A DNA stretch of 64,000 nucleotides, taken from assembly GCF_017814975.1 (NCBI RefSeq), contig NZ_JAGIQA010000035.1, forward strand, positions 20,307 through 84,306, given 5' to 3'. Positions 36,535 to 45,974 of this stretch are shown in pieces (the first letter of the stretch is position 1; each line of letters begins with the position of its first letter). This DNA comes from Cupriavidus consociatus. GTDB taxonomy: Bacteria; Pseudomonadota; Gammaproteobacteria; Burkholderiales; Burkholderiaceae. Under the pieces are notes generated by a model, which ran no database searches, had not been told where the DNA came from, and saw only the letters and a program-made list of their open reading frames with translations. Position numbers and translations under genes: made by a program.

Positions 36535-36978
36535 TCATTCCACCCAGTTGACCTTGGGGAAGCGGCCGGCAAACCCGTCCGGCATCGCCACCACCTGCTT
36601 GTTCACATAGTCGAAGAAGACAAAGCCCGACTTGGCCATCGCGATCAAGGCGCCGTCGGCTGGCCGCGTGATGCGGAAGATGATGTCGCCGCCGTACTTG
36701 TTGAAGTCCATCACGCCGACTTCGAACTGCAGCTGGTCGCGCGCATGCGCCTCGTTGCGGTACATCGTGGCGAGGTCGGTGACGATGATGCCGACACCCT
36801 CCTGCCGCACGTCCTCGCTGCCGAATTCATACAGGAAGCGCGCCCGTGCCTCGGAGATCATCGAGATCATCGAGTCGTTGGCGAGATGGTTGGCCGAGTT
36901 GATGTCGGTCACGCGCACGGTCAGGTGCGTGGCGTAGCAGAACTGGTCGGCGGGCAGGTCGAGTTTGAGGCGGGCCAT
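36535..36978 (-). CDS. Hotdog-fold acyl-CoA thioesterase (4HBT type)
   Basis: A 147-residue 4HBT-family thioesterase. The segment VTDINSANHLANDSMISMISEARARF matches the family pattern in which a D-x-x-x-x-HxxN turn precedes the long hotdog helix, although the usual catalytic Asp position is occupied by other polar residues. It probably hydrolyses acyl-CoA in the cytoplasm. The ATG at 36976-36978 gives normal length; the long upstream open frame is a chance extension. Confidence 0.8.
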   Translation of the reverse strand: MARLKLDLPADQFCYATHLTVRVTDINSANHLANDSMISMISEARARFLYEFGSEDVRQEGVGIIVTDLATMYRNEAHARDQLQFEVGVMDFNKYGGDIIFRITRPADGALIAMAKSGFVFFDYVNKQVVAMPDGFAGRFPKVNWVE

Positions 36979-37373
36979 GGCGGCATCGGGCAAAGTGGAC
37001 AAGAAGCCGCCGCCAGGCACGCACAGGGTTATCCGATCCCGCGGGCTGGCGGCGAGGCGCCCATCATAGTCGATCCGGCTGGTTCGGCCAGCGGGGCTCA
37101 GGAATTGAGCGGCGGCAGAGCTGCCGGCATGGCCCGATGCGCACGGACAGGCTGGTGTGGGGAGGCGTACTTCGGCAACAGGCGTGCGAGTTCGCTGCCG
37201 TTCCATGGGCCCGTGCAGCGATGGCATCAGTGTCTGTTCCTCGGGGTAAATACCGTCCCACGGTTTCGTCCATAGCGCCGATGTGCCGCGCCGGCGGCGG
37301 ACCGTACGCTGCCGTTTGCCATGCGCGCAAGGCGCGACAAACAACCAGGACGTCACAACCAGGAGGAAACACC

Positions 37374-38384
37374 ATGCAAGCTGACCGACGCAAAGCCCTG
37401 CAGTGGCTGGGTGCAGGCTCCCTCGCCGCCACGGTCTCGGCACTTGGCCTTGGCCATGCCCGGGCCCAGTCAGCCCAGTCCGCCGTGTCTCACTATCCGT
37501 CGAAGCCGGTTCGGCTGGTCGTGCCCTACCCGCCGGGCGGCGCCACCGACGTGCTGGCACGCGCGCTCGGCGAACCGCTCGGCAAGCTGTGGCAGCGCCC
37601 GGTCATCGTCGAAAACCGCCCCGGTGTCGGCGGCATGATCGGGGCCGACGTGGTGGCCAAGGCGGCGCCGGACGGCTACACGCTGCTGCTGGCGCTGCCC
37701 AGCCTGGTGCAGACGCCCTACATGGTGGCCAAGCCTCCGTTCGATCCGCTGCGCGATTTGACCGCTATCGGCCAGCTGTGCACCTCCAGCCTGGTGCTGA
37801 CCGCCAACAGCGCCATGCCACGCACGCTGCCCGAGGTGATGAGCCTGGCCAGGTCGCAGCCGAACAAGCTCTCCTATGGCACTTATGGTATCGGCACCGG
37901 CGCGCATCTCTATATGCAGGTGTTCACGACCGGTGCCGGCGCCGAACTGCTGCATGTCCCGTACAAGGGCGAAGCGCCGATCGCCACCGACCTGATCGGC
38001 GGCCAGATCTCGCTGGGTACGCTCTCGCCGATGACCGTGCGACAGCATGCGCGCACCGGCAAGCTGCAGCCGCTGGCCGTGACCGGCAACACGCGCGCGC
38101 CGATGCTGCCCGACGTGCCCACCTTCCAGGAACTCGGCTACAAAGGGCTGGACGGCCCGGCCTGGCTCGGCCTGTTCACCACGGCCGGGACGCCGCAGGC
38201 TATCGTCGAGAAGATTTCCGCGGATGTGGAGACGGTGATGGCCGCGGCCGATATCCGGCAGCGCATGGCCGACCTCGGGCTGATCGTCAAGACTTCGCGC
38301 CCGTCAGCGTTCGCAGCGGTGGCGAAGGCCGACCAGGCTTATTGGGGAAAGGTGATCAAGGAGTACAACATCCGGCTGGACTGA
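37374..38384 (+). CDS. Tripartite tricarboxylate transporter binding protein (Bug/TctC)
   Basis: A 336-residue periplasmic solute-binding protein. The N-terminus has a twin-arginine-like signal (DRRKALQWLGAG) cleaved near ARAQS. The mature part follows the Bug pattern: YPSKPVRLVVPYPPGGATD, VIVENRPGVGG, AAPDGYTLL, LLHVPYKGEAP and a Pro-rich PDVPTFQELG stretch. Bug proteins bind carboxylic acids; no matching TctAB membrane genes are in the window, as is usual for the expanded Bug family of Cupriavidus. AGGAGG precedes the ATG. Confidence 0.9.
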   Translation: MQADRRKALQWLGAGSLAATVSALGLGHARAQSAQSAVSHYPSKPVRLVVPYPPGGATDVLARALGEPLGKLWQRPVIVENRPGVGGMIGADVVAKAAPDGYTLLLALPSLVQTPYMVAKPPFDPLRDLTAIGQLCTSSLVLTANSAMPRTLPEVMSLARSQPNKLSYGTYGIGTGAHLYMQVFTTGAGAELLHVPYKGEAPIATDLIGGQISLGTLSPMTVRQHARTGKLQPLAVTGNTRAPMLPDVPTFQELGYKGLDGPAWLGLFTTAGTPQAIVEKISADVETVMAAADIRQRMADLGLIVKTSRPSAFAAVAKADQAYWGKVIKEYNIRLD

Positions 38385-38553
38385 GCCGGTACTGCGTCAG
38401 CTCCGGACTGAAACGGGGAACTTAAGACGGCACTGAGACGACTCTGCAATCGGTATGATTTTCGCGCGCACACCAGCGCATCCGGCTGGGACCGGGCGCG
38501 CATCGCCACCCCGTTCAAGCACGCAAATGCGCACCAGCAAGAAGCGAAGCGTT

Positions 38554-39813
38554 TCAGATAACGCCCGCTTCCCGCAGTGCGCGCAACTCGCTCGCGTCCA
38601 GCCCCAACGCGCCATAGACCAGCGCATTGTGCTCGCCCACGTCCGGGCCGCAGCGCGGCGCGGCCGGTGCGTAGCCGGAGAATCGCGGCACCACGCACGG
38701 CGCCGGCACTGACCCGAGTTCGGCATCAGGCAGGCGCACGATCGCCTCGCGCGCCCGCATCTGCGGATCCTCGACAATGTCGGCGATGCTGAACACTTTG
38801 CTGAACGGCACCTCGCATGCCTCGAGCGCAGACGCTGCATCCGCGTAGGGCCTGGCCGCAAACCAGGCCGCAATCTGCGCGTCGAGCGCATCGAGATTGC
38901 GCACGCGGCCGGCGTTGGTGGCGTAGTCGGCAGCGTGCGCGAGCTGTGGCGCAGACATCGCCTCTGCCAGCCGGCGGAAGGTGGCGTCGGACGAGGCCAC
39001 CACCGACACCCAGATGTCATCCGAGGTCCGGTACATATTGGACGGCGCCGCATAGGTCGTTCGATTGCCCGCCCGCTGCCGCACGCGGCCCAGTTGCTCG
39101 TATTCCACCGCCAGCGGCTCCAGCAGCCGGAACAATGCTTCGGTGGCGGCCAGGTCGATCTCGCGGCCGGGCAGGTCCGGCCGCGCGCTCCGCTCCGCCA
39201 CCGCGGCGGCGATGGCGAAGGCGCCGAACAAGCCAGCGACCATGTCGCCGACCGGATAGTTCATATGCATCGGCCCGCTCTCCGGCGAACCTGCCAGGTT
39301 GGTGAACCCGCTCATCGCTTCAAAGATCCGCGCAAACCCGGGCCGCTGCGCATACGGTCCGGTCTGGCCGAAGCCGGTCAGACGCAAGACCACCAGGCCG
39401 GGGTTGGCCTCGCGCAGCGTCCCGATATCCAGCCCCCAGCGCGCGAGCGTGCCGGTGCGGAAGTTCTCGACCAGTACATCGAACTGCGGCAGCAGTTTCA
39501 GGAAGATCTCCTTGCCGCGCGGCGTGCGTACATCAAGCGAGATGCCGCGCTTGCCGCGGTTGGTGACTTTCCAGTACAGCGCATGCGCGTCGGTGACGGG
39601 CTCGAGCGAACGCAGCGGATCGCTGCCATCGGGCAACTCCAGCTTCACGACATCGGCGCCCATGTCGCCGCACAGCGTGGCCGAGAACGGTGCCGCCACC
39701 ACGGTCGCCATGTCCAGGATGCGCACGCCTGCCAGCGGGCCGGCGCCAGCATCGGCGTGAATGTTGCAAGGCTTTGCCGCCGTGGCGGCGAGGTCGGGTG
39801 ACGCGTTCGGCAT
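38554..39813 (-). CDS. CaiB/BaiF-type (family III) CoA transferase
   Basis: A 419-residue family III CoA transferase that moves CoA between acids as formyl-, succinyl- or other acyl-CoA. It has the conserved N-terminal RILDMATVVAAPF and GADVVKLELPDG, and the central GDMVAGLFGAFAI segment whose Asp forms the acyl-anhydride intermediate (near residue 190). It is divergent from the IclR regulator gene with 139 bases between. Substrate pair unknown; the neighbouring Bug proteins suggest an imported carboxylate. Confidence 0.88.
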   Translation of the reverse strand: MPNASPDLAATAAKPCNIHADAGAGPLAGVRILDMATVVAAPFSATLCGDMGADVVKLELPDGSDPLRSLEPVTDAHALYWKVTNRGKRGISLDVRTPRGKEIFLKLLPQFDVLVENFRTGTLARWGLDIGTLREANPGLVVLRLTGFGQTGPYAQRPGFARIFEAMSGFTNLAGSPESGPMHMNYPVGDMVAGLFGAFAIAAAVAERSARPDLPGREIDLAATEALFRLLEPLAVEYEQLGRVRQRAGNRTTYAAPSNMYRTSDDIWVSVVASSDATFRRLAEAMSAPQLAHAADYATNAGRVRNLDALDAQIAAWFAARPYADAASALEACEVPFSKVFSIADIVEDPQMRAREAIVRLPDAELGSVPAPCVVPRFSGYAPAAPRCGPDVGEHNALVYGALGLDASELRALREAGVI

Positions 39814-39952
39814 GGGATCTGTCTCTTGGTTTCAGGTCTGTCGCGGGTTGCTGCGATCCAAACTGACAGCACCGCGCGTCGGGCGCAAGCACGGTTTCGC
39901 TGTGCGGAACCGTCGTGCTACAACATTGACGAGCCCCCTTACGGATCCGAGC

Positions 39953-40786
39953 ATGAATGCCAACAGATCGCAGCCAGACATGGAACGCACTCCACTGCCC
40001 GGCCTTGCCAGCGCCGACGAACTCTCTACCGATCGCCAGTTCGCCAGCAACCTGGCACGCGGGCTGGATGTGCTGCGGGCTTTCACGCCGGGCAGCCCGG
40101 TGCTGGGCAACCAGGACATCGTGGCGCGGACCGGACTGCCCAAGGCAACGGTGTCGCGCCTGACGTACACGCTCAGCCTGCTCGGATTCCTGAGCCGGGT
40201 GCCGGGCAACCAGAAGTACCGGCTCGGCGCGGGCGTGCTGGCGCTCGCGTATCCGATGCTTGCCGGGCTGGCCATCCGCCAGATCGCGCGGCCATATATG
40301 GAAGCCATCGCCCGCGAAACCGGGTGCACGGTGAACCTGGGCATGCGCGAGCGGCTGACGGTGGTGTACGTGGACAGCTTCCGCGTCGATCCGGGCAACG
40401 TGTACCAGCCCGACATCGGCAGTACGCGGCCCTTGCTGTCCACCTCGATTGGCCGCGCCGTGCTGCTGGCGTGCGGGGCAGAAGAGCGCGCAGCGGTGCT
40501 GAACCGGCTGCGCGTGGAAGATGCCGAGCGCTTCGAGCGGGAGCAGCCGATGTGGATCGCGGAACAGGCGCACTACGCGGCGCATGGCTTTTGCCTGAGC
40601 CGCGGCGAATGGCGAACGGACATCCATGCGATTGCCGTGCCGATCCGGCAATCGCTGCATGAGGACCCGTTCGCGCTGAACTGCACCGTCGCCGCCGCGC
40701 GCGACCGTGACGACATGCTGGCGCGCACGGTCGCGCAGAAGTTGCGCGAAGGCGTCAGGCAGATCGAGCTGGCGTGCGCGCGTTGA
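39953..40786 (+). CDS. IclR-family transcriptional regulator
   Basis: A 277-residue regulator with an N-terminal winged helix at about residues 25-85 (LDVLRAFTPGSPVLGNQDIVARTGLPKATV region) and a C-terminal IclR effector domain containing RPLLSTSIGRAVLLA. The ATG at 39953 is chosen because upstream sequence in frame overlaps the divergent gene's start. It probably represses or activates the divergent CoA transferase and the Bug gene that follows 120 bases downstream. Confidence 0.85.
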   Translation: MNANRSQPDMERTPLPGLASADELSTDRQFASNLARGLDVLRAFTPGSPVLGNQDIVARTGLPKATVSRLTYTLSLLGFLSRVPGNQKYRLGAGVLALAYPMLAGLAIRQIARPYMEAIARETGCTVNLGMRERLTVVYVDSFRVDPGNVYQPDIGSTRPLLSTSIGRAVLLACGAEERAAVLNRLRVEDAERFEREQPMWIAEQAHYAAHGFCLSRGEWRTDIHAIAVPIRQSLHEDPFALNCTVAAARDRDDMLARTVAQKLREGVRQIELACAR

Positions 40787-40906
40787 CGGCAAGCGGTTCT
40801 CGAACGAGGTATCAGGCAATGACGACGTAGCGAAAGTTGTAGCAAGTAGGGCGCCAAGCGATCCGACGAGATTGCGGCCTTAGAGGGAAACTACCCAGGA
40901 GACAAG

Positions 40907-41908
40907 ATGCAACCCACTCAACCAGCGGGCCGGTATCTGCTGGCCGCCATGCTCGGCTGCGCCGCGCTCGCGCCTGCCGTGGCCTTTGGCGCCGCCGACA
41001 GCGCCGACAGGTTCCCCGCCCGCCCCATTCGCATCATCGTGCCGTTTTCGGCCGGCGGCGTGGTCGACACCGTCACCCGCGCCACCGCCGAGCGCATGGC
41101 CCAGTTGCTGCGCCAGCCTGTCATCGTCGAGAACCGTACCGGCGCGGGCGGCGCCATCGGCACCGACATTGCCGCCAAGGCCGCGCCGGACGGCTACACG
41201 CTGCTCGCCGTCAGCCCCAGCTATGTGGTCGGACCGCTGCTCAACGGCGCGATCGCCTGGAAAGGCGCACGCGACTTTCGCGCGATTGCCGGCTTTGGCG
41301 TGGTGCCCAACGTGATCGTGGTCCCCGCATCATCGCGCCTGCGCAACCTGCCCGAATTGCTTGACGCCGCGCGCAGCCAGCCCGGCGCGCTGACCTACGC
41401 CAGCGCCGGTGTAGGTACCTCCAACCACCTCTCCGGTGAACTGCTCGCGCAAATGACCGAGGTCAAGCTGACCCATGTGCCGTACAAGGGCCAGCCCGAG
41501 GCGCTGACGGACGTGCTGGGCGCGCGCGTGTCGATGATGGCGCTGACCGCGGCAATCGCCCGCCAGCAGGTCCAGAGCGGCAAGCTGCGCGCACTCGCCG
41601 TGACTTCCGCGAAACGGTCCGCGGCGTTGCCAGACGTTCCTACGGTTGCCGAAGCTGCGCGCCTGCCCGGCTATGAGGTCGGTGCGTGGTTCGGGCTGGT
41701 CGCGCCGCATGCCACGTCCGACGCCGTCGTGCGCAAGCTGGCCGACGCCGCGGCGCAGGCCGTCAGCGATCCCGCCGTGGTCAAGCGCCTGGCCGATCTC
41801 GGCATGGACGTGGCCCCGCAATCCGCACCCGCCTTCGACCGCTACCTGGACAGCGAGTCGCAGAAGTGGACCCGCGTGCTGAAGACCGCTGGCATCACAC
41901 CCCAATAG
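40907..41908 (+). CDS. Tripartite tricarboxylate transporter binding protein (Bug/TctC)
   Basis: A 333-residue periplasmic binding protein with a signal peptide cleaved near AFGAAD. Bug landmarks are FPARPIRIIVPFSAGG, VIVENRTGAGG, AAPDGYTLLAVSP, LTHVPYKGQPEA and LPDVPTVAEA. It is followed by an acyl-CoA dehydrogenase gene 75 bases later and preceded by the IclR gene, so it probably brings in the acid that the dehydrogenase and CoA transferase act on. CAGGAGA precedes the ATG. Confidence 0.9.
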   Translation: MQPTQPAGRYLLAAMLGCAALAPAVAFGAADSADRFPARPIRIIVPFSAGGVVDTVTRATAERMAQLLRQPVIVENRTGAGGAIGTDIAAKAAPDGYTLLAVSPSYVVGPLLNGAIAWKGARDFRAIAGFGVVPNVIVVPASSRLRNLPELLDAARSQPGALTYASAGVGTSNHLSGELLAQMTEVKLTHVPYKGQPEALTDVLGARVSMMALTAAIARQQVQSGKLRALAVTSAKRSAALPDVPTVAEAARLPGYEVGAWFGLVAPHATSDAVVRKLADAAAQAVSDPAVVKRLADLGMDVAPQSAPAFDRYLDSESQKWTRVLKTAGITPQ

Positions 41909-41983
41909 CACCTTTCACGCCTGTCGTTCACAAGGCAAGACACATCCCGCTCCTTCCCTGACACCTGCCCATCTCACATTCCC

Positions 41984-43156
41984 ATGATCCGCGACGCCGC
42001 CCGCATGCAAGCCCTGCTTGCCGACCTCCGCCAGTTCGTCCTCAACACCTGCATTCCGCTCGAAGCCGACATCGACCGCGACGACGTCATTCCTGAACCG
42101 GTGGTCGACGCCATGCGACAACTCGGATTGTTTGGACACAGCATCCCTGAAGCCTACGGCGGCGCCGGGCTGACATCCGAAGAACTGACGCTCGTCAACA
42201 TCGAAGTCTCGCAGGCCGCCACAGTCTTCCGTGCGCGCTTCGGCGGCAACACCGGCATCGCCTCCGAGTCGCTGGTCGTTGACGGCACCGAAGCCCAGAA
42301 GACGCGCTACCTGCCGCGGCTTGCATCGGGCGAGCTGACCGGCTGCTTCGCGCTGACCGAGCCCGAAGCCGGCTCCGACGCCACCTCGCTGCAGACGTCG
42401 GCCCGGCGCGACGGCGACCATTACGTGCTGAACGGCAGCAAATGCTTCATCACCAACGCGCCGATCGCCGACCTGTTCACCGTGTTCGCCCGCACCGACC
42501 CGGATATCTCCGGCGCGCACGGCATCAGCGCCTTCCTGGTCGAACGCGGCACGCCCGGCATCAGCACCGGCGAACCCGAGCGCAAGATGGGCCAGCACGG
42601 TTCCCCGGTGGGCGACGTCTACCTGCAGGAGTGCCGCGTGCCGGCCACCGCCATCGTCGGCGGCCAGCCTGGCGTCGGCTTCAAGACGGCGATGAAGGCG
42701 CTCAACAAGCAGCGCATCAACCTGGCCGGCCTGTGCATCGGCCCTGCCATCCGCCTTGTCGACGAGATGGTGCGCTACGCCAGCCAGCGACGCCAGTTCG
42801 GCAAGCCGATCGCCGATTACCAGCTGGTCCAGCAAATGATTGCCGACAGCAACACCGACATCCACGCCGCGCGCGCGCTGGTACTGGAAACCGCCCGCCG
42901 CCGCGATAACGGCGAGGACGTGACCATGGAGGCCTCGATGTGCAAGCTGTTCGCCTCTGAAATGTGCGGACGCGTGGCCGATCGTGCGGTGCAGATCTTT
43001 GGCGGCAGCGGCTATATGGCGCGTACGGTGGCGGAGCGGTTTTATCGCGATGTGCGGTTGTTCCGCTTGTATGAGGGGACCACGCAGATCCACCAGCTGA
43101 ATATTGCCAAGAGGACAATGCAGGCGCGGGAGGGGGTGCTGGGACTGGTGGGATAA
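41984..43156 (+). CDS. Acyl-CoA dehydrogenase
   Basis: A 390-residue FAD flavoprotein that introduces a trans-2 double bond into an acyl-CoA. Visible motifs are CFALTEPEAGSDA near residue 120 (FAD binding), GSKCFITNAP near 147, RRQFGKPIADYQ near 270, and the catalytic base in RLYEGTTQIHQ near 370. The pattern is that of short/branched-chain enzymes, including benzylsuccinyl-, glutaryl- and isobutyryl-CoA types; chain length cannot be fixed. It sits in the Bug/CoA transferase catabolic block. Confidence 0.9.
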   Translation: MIRDAARMQALLADLRQFVLNTCIPLEADIDRDDVIPEPVVDAMRQLGLFGHSIPEAYGGAGLTSEELTLVNIEVSQAATVFRARFGGNTGIASESLVVDGTEAQKTRYLPRLASGELTGCFALTEPEAGSDATSLQTSARRDGDHYVLNGSKCFITNAPIADLFTVFARTDPDISGAHGISAFLVERGTPGISTGEPERKMGQHGSPVGDVYLQECRVPATAIVGGQPGVGFKTAMKALNKQRINLAGLCIGPAIRLVDEMVRYASQRRQFGKPIADYQLVQQMIADSNTDIHAARALVLETARRRDNGEDVTMEASMCKLFASEMCGRVADRAVQIFGGSGYMARTVAERFYRDVRLFRLYEGTTQIHQLNIAKRTMQAREGVLGLVG

Positions 43157-43230
43157 CAAAGCAAAGCGTGCACCGACGAAATGGATCCTTGTGGGCAATA
43201 ATGATCGTGCCCGCCCCCACCGAGCCCACC

Positions 43231-43734
43231 ATGTCCGCCCCGTTGATCCACTCGGCACGCCTCGCTCTGATTCCCTTCTCCGGCGCCGATGCCGACGAAG
43301 CCTGGCCTTGCATCACGCCAACCCTGGCTCGCTACATGGAATGGGAACCCGCCCCGTCCCCGGCGGCATTTCGCGACGTCTGGCAAGCATGGCTGCCGGC
43401 GATGGACGACGGATCGGATTTTGTCTTTACCATCCGCCGGGCGAGTGACGGCCAATTCCTGGGACTGGCCGGCCTGCATCACGCCGATACGCCGGCACCG
43501 GAATTCGGCATCTGGATCCGGGAAGACGCCCACGGCCACGGCTATGGCATGGAGGCCGTGCTGGCGGTGAAGGACTGGGCCATGGCTGCGCTGCAGCCGT
43601 TGCGGTTCATCTATCCGGTGGCGGAAGAGAATTGGGCGAGCCGGCGGATTCCGGAGGCGATGGGCGGCGTGGTGGTGGACAGCCAGCTTGCGCCGAAATA
43701 TGTGCGGCTGATCTATGAAGTACCAGCGCGGTGA
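43231..43734 (+). CDS. GNAT-family acetyltransferase (RimJ/RimL-like)
   Basis: A 167-residue protein with the GNAT core: an N-terminal strand of the SARLALIPF type, GLAGLHHADTPAPEFGIWI near residue 87, and GHGYGMEAVLAVKDWA as the acetyl-CoA loop. It resembles RimJ/RimL-like N-acetyltransferases. The start is uncertain: an in-frame ATG at 43201 is also possible, and neither has a strong ribosome site. Substrate unknown; it seems unrelated to the flanking catabolic genes. Confidence 0.78.
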   Translation: MSAPLIHSARLALIPFSGADADEAWPCITPTLARYMEWEPAPSPAAFRDVWQAWLPAMDDGSDFVFTIRRASDGQFLGLAGLHHADTPAPEFGIWIREDAHGHGYGMEAVLAVKDWAMAALQPLRFIYPVAEENWASRRIPEAMGGVVVDSQLAPKYVRLIYEVPAR

Positions 43735-43794
43735 AGCGGGGACATAGCCGGATGCACCTTGGGCGACAGAAACCGCTTGACGGTAAACGACAAT

Positions 43795-43826
43795 GGCCCG
43801 GCGCGAACCATCATTCGCGCCGGGCC
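43795..43826 (-). terminator. Long GC hairpin downstream of the enoyl-CoA hydratase gene
   Basis: A perfect 13-bp inverted repeat (GGCCCGGCGCGAA / TTCGCGCCGGGCC) with a 6-base loop lies 11 bases past the hydratase stop on its strand. The downstream sequence is only moderately T-rich, so it may act as a terminator or as a 3' stabilising structure. Confidence 0.55.
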
Positions 43827-43837
43827 AGGCAGCACAT

Positions 43838-44683
43838 TCAACGCCCCTTCCACTCCGGCTGCCGCCGGCCTACAAACGCCTCCACCCCTTCCCGGAAGTC
43901 TTCGCTTCCGTAGCACAAGCGCACAAGATCATCGGTATCGGCCACCGCCTCAACGGTCTGCCGTCGCAACGCCTCCTTGACGACCGTTTGCGTAACCGGC
44001 GCCAGCGCGGCGAGCCGGCTGCATAGCGCGGCAACTTCGCTTTCGATCGACTCGGCCGCATAGACGCCTTCCAAAAATCCGCACGCCAATGCCGTATCGG
44101 CATCCAGGATCTGCGCCAGCAGCAGCATGCGCCGCACCGGCTGCAAACCCCACGCCGCGCGCAGCTTGGCAAGGTTCAGCGCCGACAGCGTGTTGCCGAG
44201 CGTCTTGGCGATCGGCACGCCGAAGCGGGCCTTGGGCGTCGCCACGCGGAAATCGCAAGCAGTCGCGATGGCCAGCCCGCCGCCCACCGCCCAGCCCTCG
44301 ATAACGGCCACGGTCGGCATCGGCAGCTGTTCGACCAGGCGGATGCCTTCGTCGATGCGCGCTTCGTAGGCCACCCCGTCATCGCCGCTGGAGAATTGCC
44401 GGAACTGCGCGATGTCCGTGCCTGCGACAAAGGCCTCCCCGCCCTCGCCGCGCAGCACCACCACGCGCACACCCGCGCTGCCATCCGCCGCAAGCGCTCG
44501 GCAATGCGTGGCCAGCTGCTCGTACATCGCCCACGTCATCGCATTGCGCGCGGCCGGACGGTCGAACGTCAGCGTCGCGACCTGTCCCTGCACCGTCAGC
44601 CTGACCTGACCGTCGCTGCCAGCGCCGCCTTCGCGCTGGCCCGACCCGGCCTGACCGCCTCCCGGCGGCAGCGCGGCGCTCAT
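43838..44683 (-). CDS. Enoyl-CoA hydratase/isomerase family protein
   Basis: A 281-residue crotonase-fold protein, probably hydrating an enoyl-CoA. The oxyanion segment GEAFVAGTDIAQF and the VIEGWAVGGGLAIATACDFRVAT block near residue 130 are standard. The position of the first catalytic Glu is not obvious in the second block, so isomerase or other crotonase activity is possible. The N-terminus carries an extra Gly-rich 25-residue tail. It overlaps the upstream CoA transferase gene by four bases (ATGA), so the two act together. Confidence 0.85.
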   Translation of the reverse strand: MSAALPPGGGQAGSGQREGGAGSDGQVRLTVQGQVATLTFDRPAARNAMTWAMYEQLATHCRALAADGSAGVRVVVLRGEGGEAFVAGTDIAQFRQFSSGDDGVAYEARIDEGIRLVEQLPMPTVAVIEGWAVGGGLAIATACDFRVATPKARFGVPIAKTLGNTLSALNLAKLRAAWGLQPVRRMLLLAQILDADTALACGFLEGVYAAESIESEVAALCSRLAALAPVTQTVVKEALRRQTVEAVADTDDLVRLCYGSEDFREGVEAFVGRRQPEWKGR

Positions 44684-45915
44684 GCGCCGAAGGCGCCGGC
44701 CGCCGCCAGCGACTGCTGTTCGTCCTTCGACAGCCCCAGCTCAGCCAGGATCTCTTCCGTATGCTGGCCCAGCAGCGGCGGCGGACGACGTACCTGCTGC
44801 GGCGTGCCGCCCATCTTCACCGCGAAGCCGATATTGGGCACCTTGCCTTCGATCGGATGATCGATTTCGATGCGCATCTGGCGGTGCCGGCCGTGCTCGC
44901 TGTCGAAGGCCTGCGGATAGGTCAGGATCGGCCCGGCCGGGATGCCGACTTCCAGCAGCTGCTCGATCCAGTAATCCGCGGTCTGTTTGGCGAAGCTTTC
45001 TTCCAGCGCGGCGATCAGCGGCTGCCGGTTGGCCAGCCGCAGCGCCACGGTGGCAAAGCGCTCATCTGCCAGCAGGTCTTGCCGGTCGAGCGTGTTGCAC
45101 AGCAGCTGCCACAGCTTCTGGTTGGTGGCCCCCATGACAAAGTAGCCGTCGGCGGCCTTCATCGCCTGGTACGGTGCGCTCATGCGGTTGGCCGTGCCCA
45201 GCGGCTCGGGCTCGCGGCCCGTGCCCCAGTACTCGCAGGTGTCCCACACCGAGAATGCCAGCGCGGAGTCGAACAGCGAGGCATCGACATACTGCCCCTT
45301 GCCCGTCTCCTTGGCGCCGATATAGGCCGCCAGCATGCCGTAGGTCGCGAACAGCGCGCAGCCGATATCGGCTACCGGCACGCCTGCCTTCACCGGTGCC
45401 CCGCCCGGGTAGCCGGTGACGCTCATCACGCCCGACATCGCCTGCGCCATCAGGTCGAAGCCCGGCCGGGTGGCCCACGGCCCGCTCTGGCCGAAACCCG
45501 AGATGCTGCAGTAGACCAGCTTCGGGTTGATCTTGCTGAGCGTGTCGTAGTCGATCCCCAGGCGCTTCATCACGCCAGGGCGGTAGTTCTCCACCAGGAT
45601 GTCGGCCGATTCCGCCAGGCGATACAGCACCTGCCGGCCGGACTCGGTCTTCAGGTCCAGCGTGACGCTGCGCTTGTTGCGGTTCATGTTGAGGAAGCCC
45701 ATGCTGTCCGGGCCCTTCATCTTGAACCCCATCGAGCCACGCGTCTGGTCGCCGCCCTCTGGCGGCTCGATCTTGATCACGTCGGCGCCGAGGTCGGCCA
45801 GCAGCATGCAGGCGTAGGGACCGGCCATGACCTGGCTGACGTCGAGCACGCGCACGCCCGCGAGCGGCAGTTTGGTGGCAGGCGCTTGCGCGCCGGTTGC
45901 GGTGAAATCGGTCAT
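44680..45915 (-). CDS. CaiB/BaiF-type (family III) CoA transferase
   Basis: A 411-residue CoA transferase, second of its type in this block. It shows VRVLDVSQVMAGPYA, GADVIKIEPPEGGD, VENYRPGVM, and the catalytic-Asp segment GVPVADIGCALFATYG near residue 190. The ATG at 45913-45915 follows AGGAAG; an earlier in-frame start lacks a site. It lies between a Bug gene upstream and the coupled enoyl-CoA hydratase gene, giving a Bug-CoA transferase-hydratase operon on the minus strand. Confidence 0.88.
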   Translation of the reverse strand: MTDFTATGAQAPATKLPLAGVRVLDVSQVMAGPYACMLLADLGADVIKIEPPEGGDQTRGSMGFKMKGPDSMGFLNMNRNKRSVTLDLKTESGRQVLYRLAESADILVENYRPGVMKRLGIDYDTLSKINPKLVYCSISGFGQSGPWATRPGFDLMAQAMSGVMSVTGYPGGAPVKAGVPVADIGCALFATYGMLAAYIGAKETGKGQYVDASLFDSALAFSVWDTCEYWGTGREPEPLGTANRMSAPYQAMKAADGYFVMGATNQKLWQLLCNTLDRQDLLADERFATVALRLANRQPLIAALEESFAKQTADYWIEQLLEVGIPAGPILTYPQAFDSEHGRHRQMRIEIDHPIEGKVPNIGFAVKMGGTPQQVRRPPPLLGQHTEEILAELGLSKDEQQSLAAAGAFGA

Positions 45916-45974
45916 CGGGTGCTTCCTGGGAAATTCGATAAGTCGGCGTACGTGGGCGCGACGGCTACGCGCCA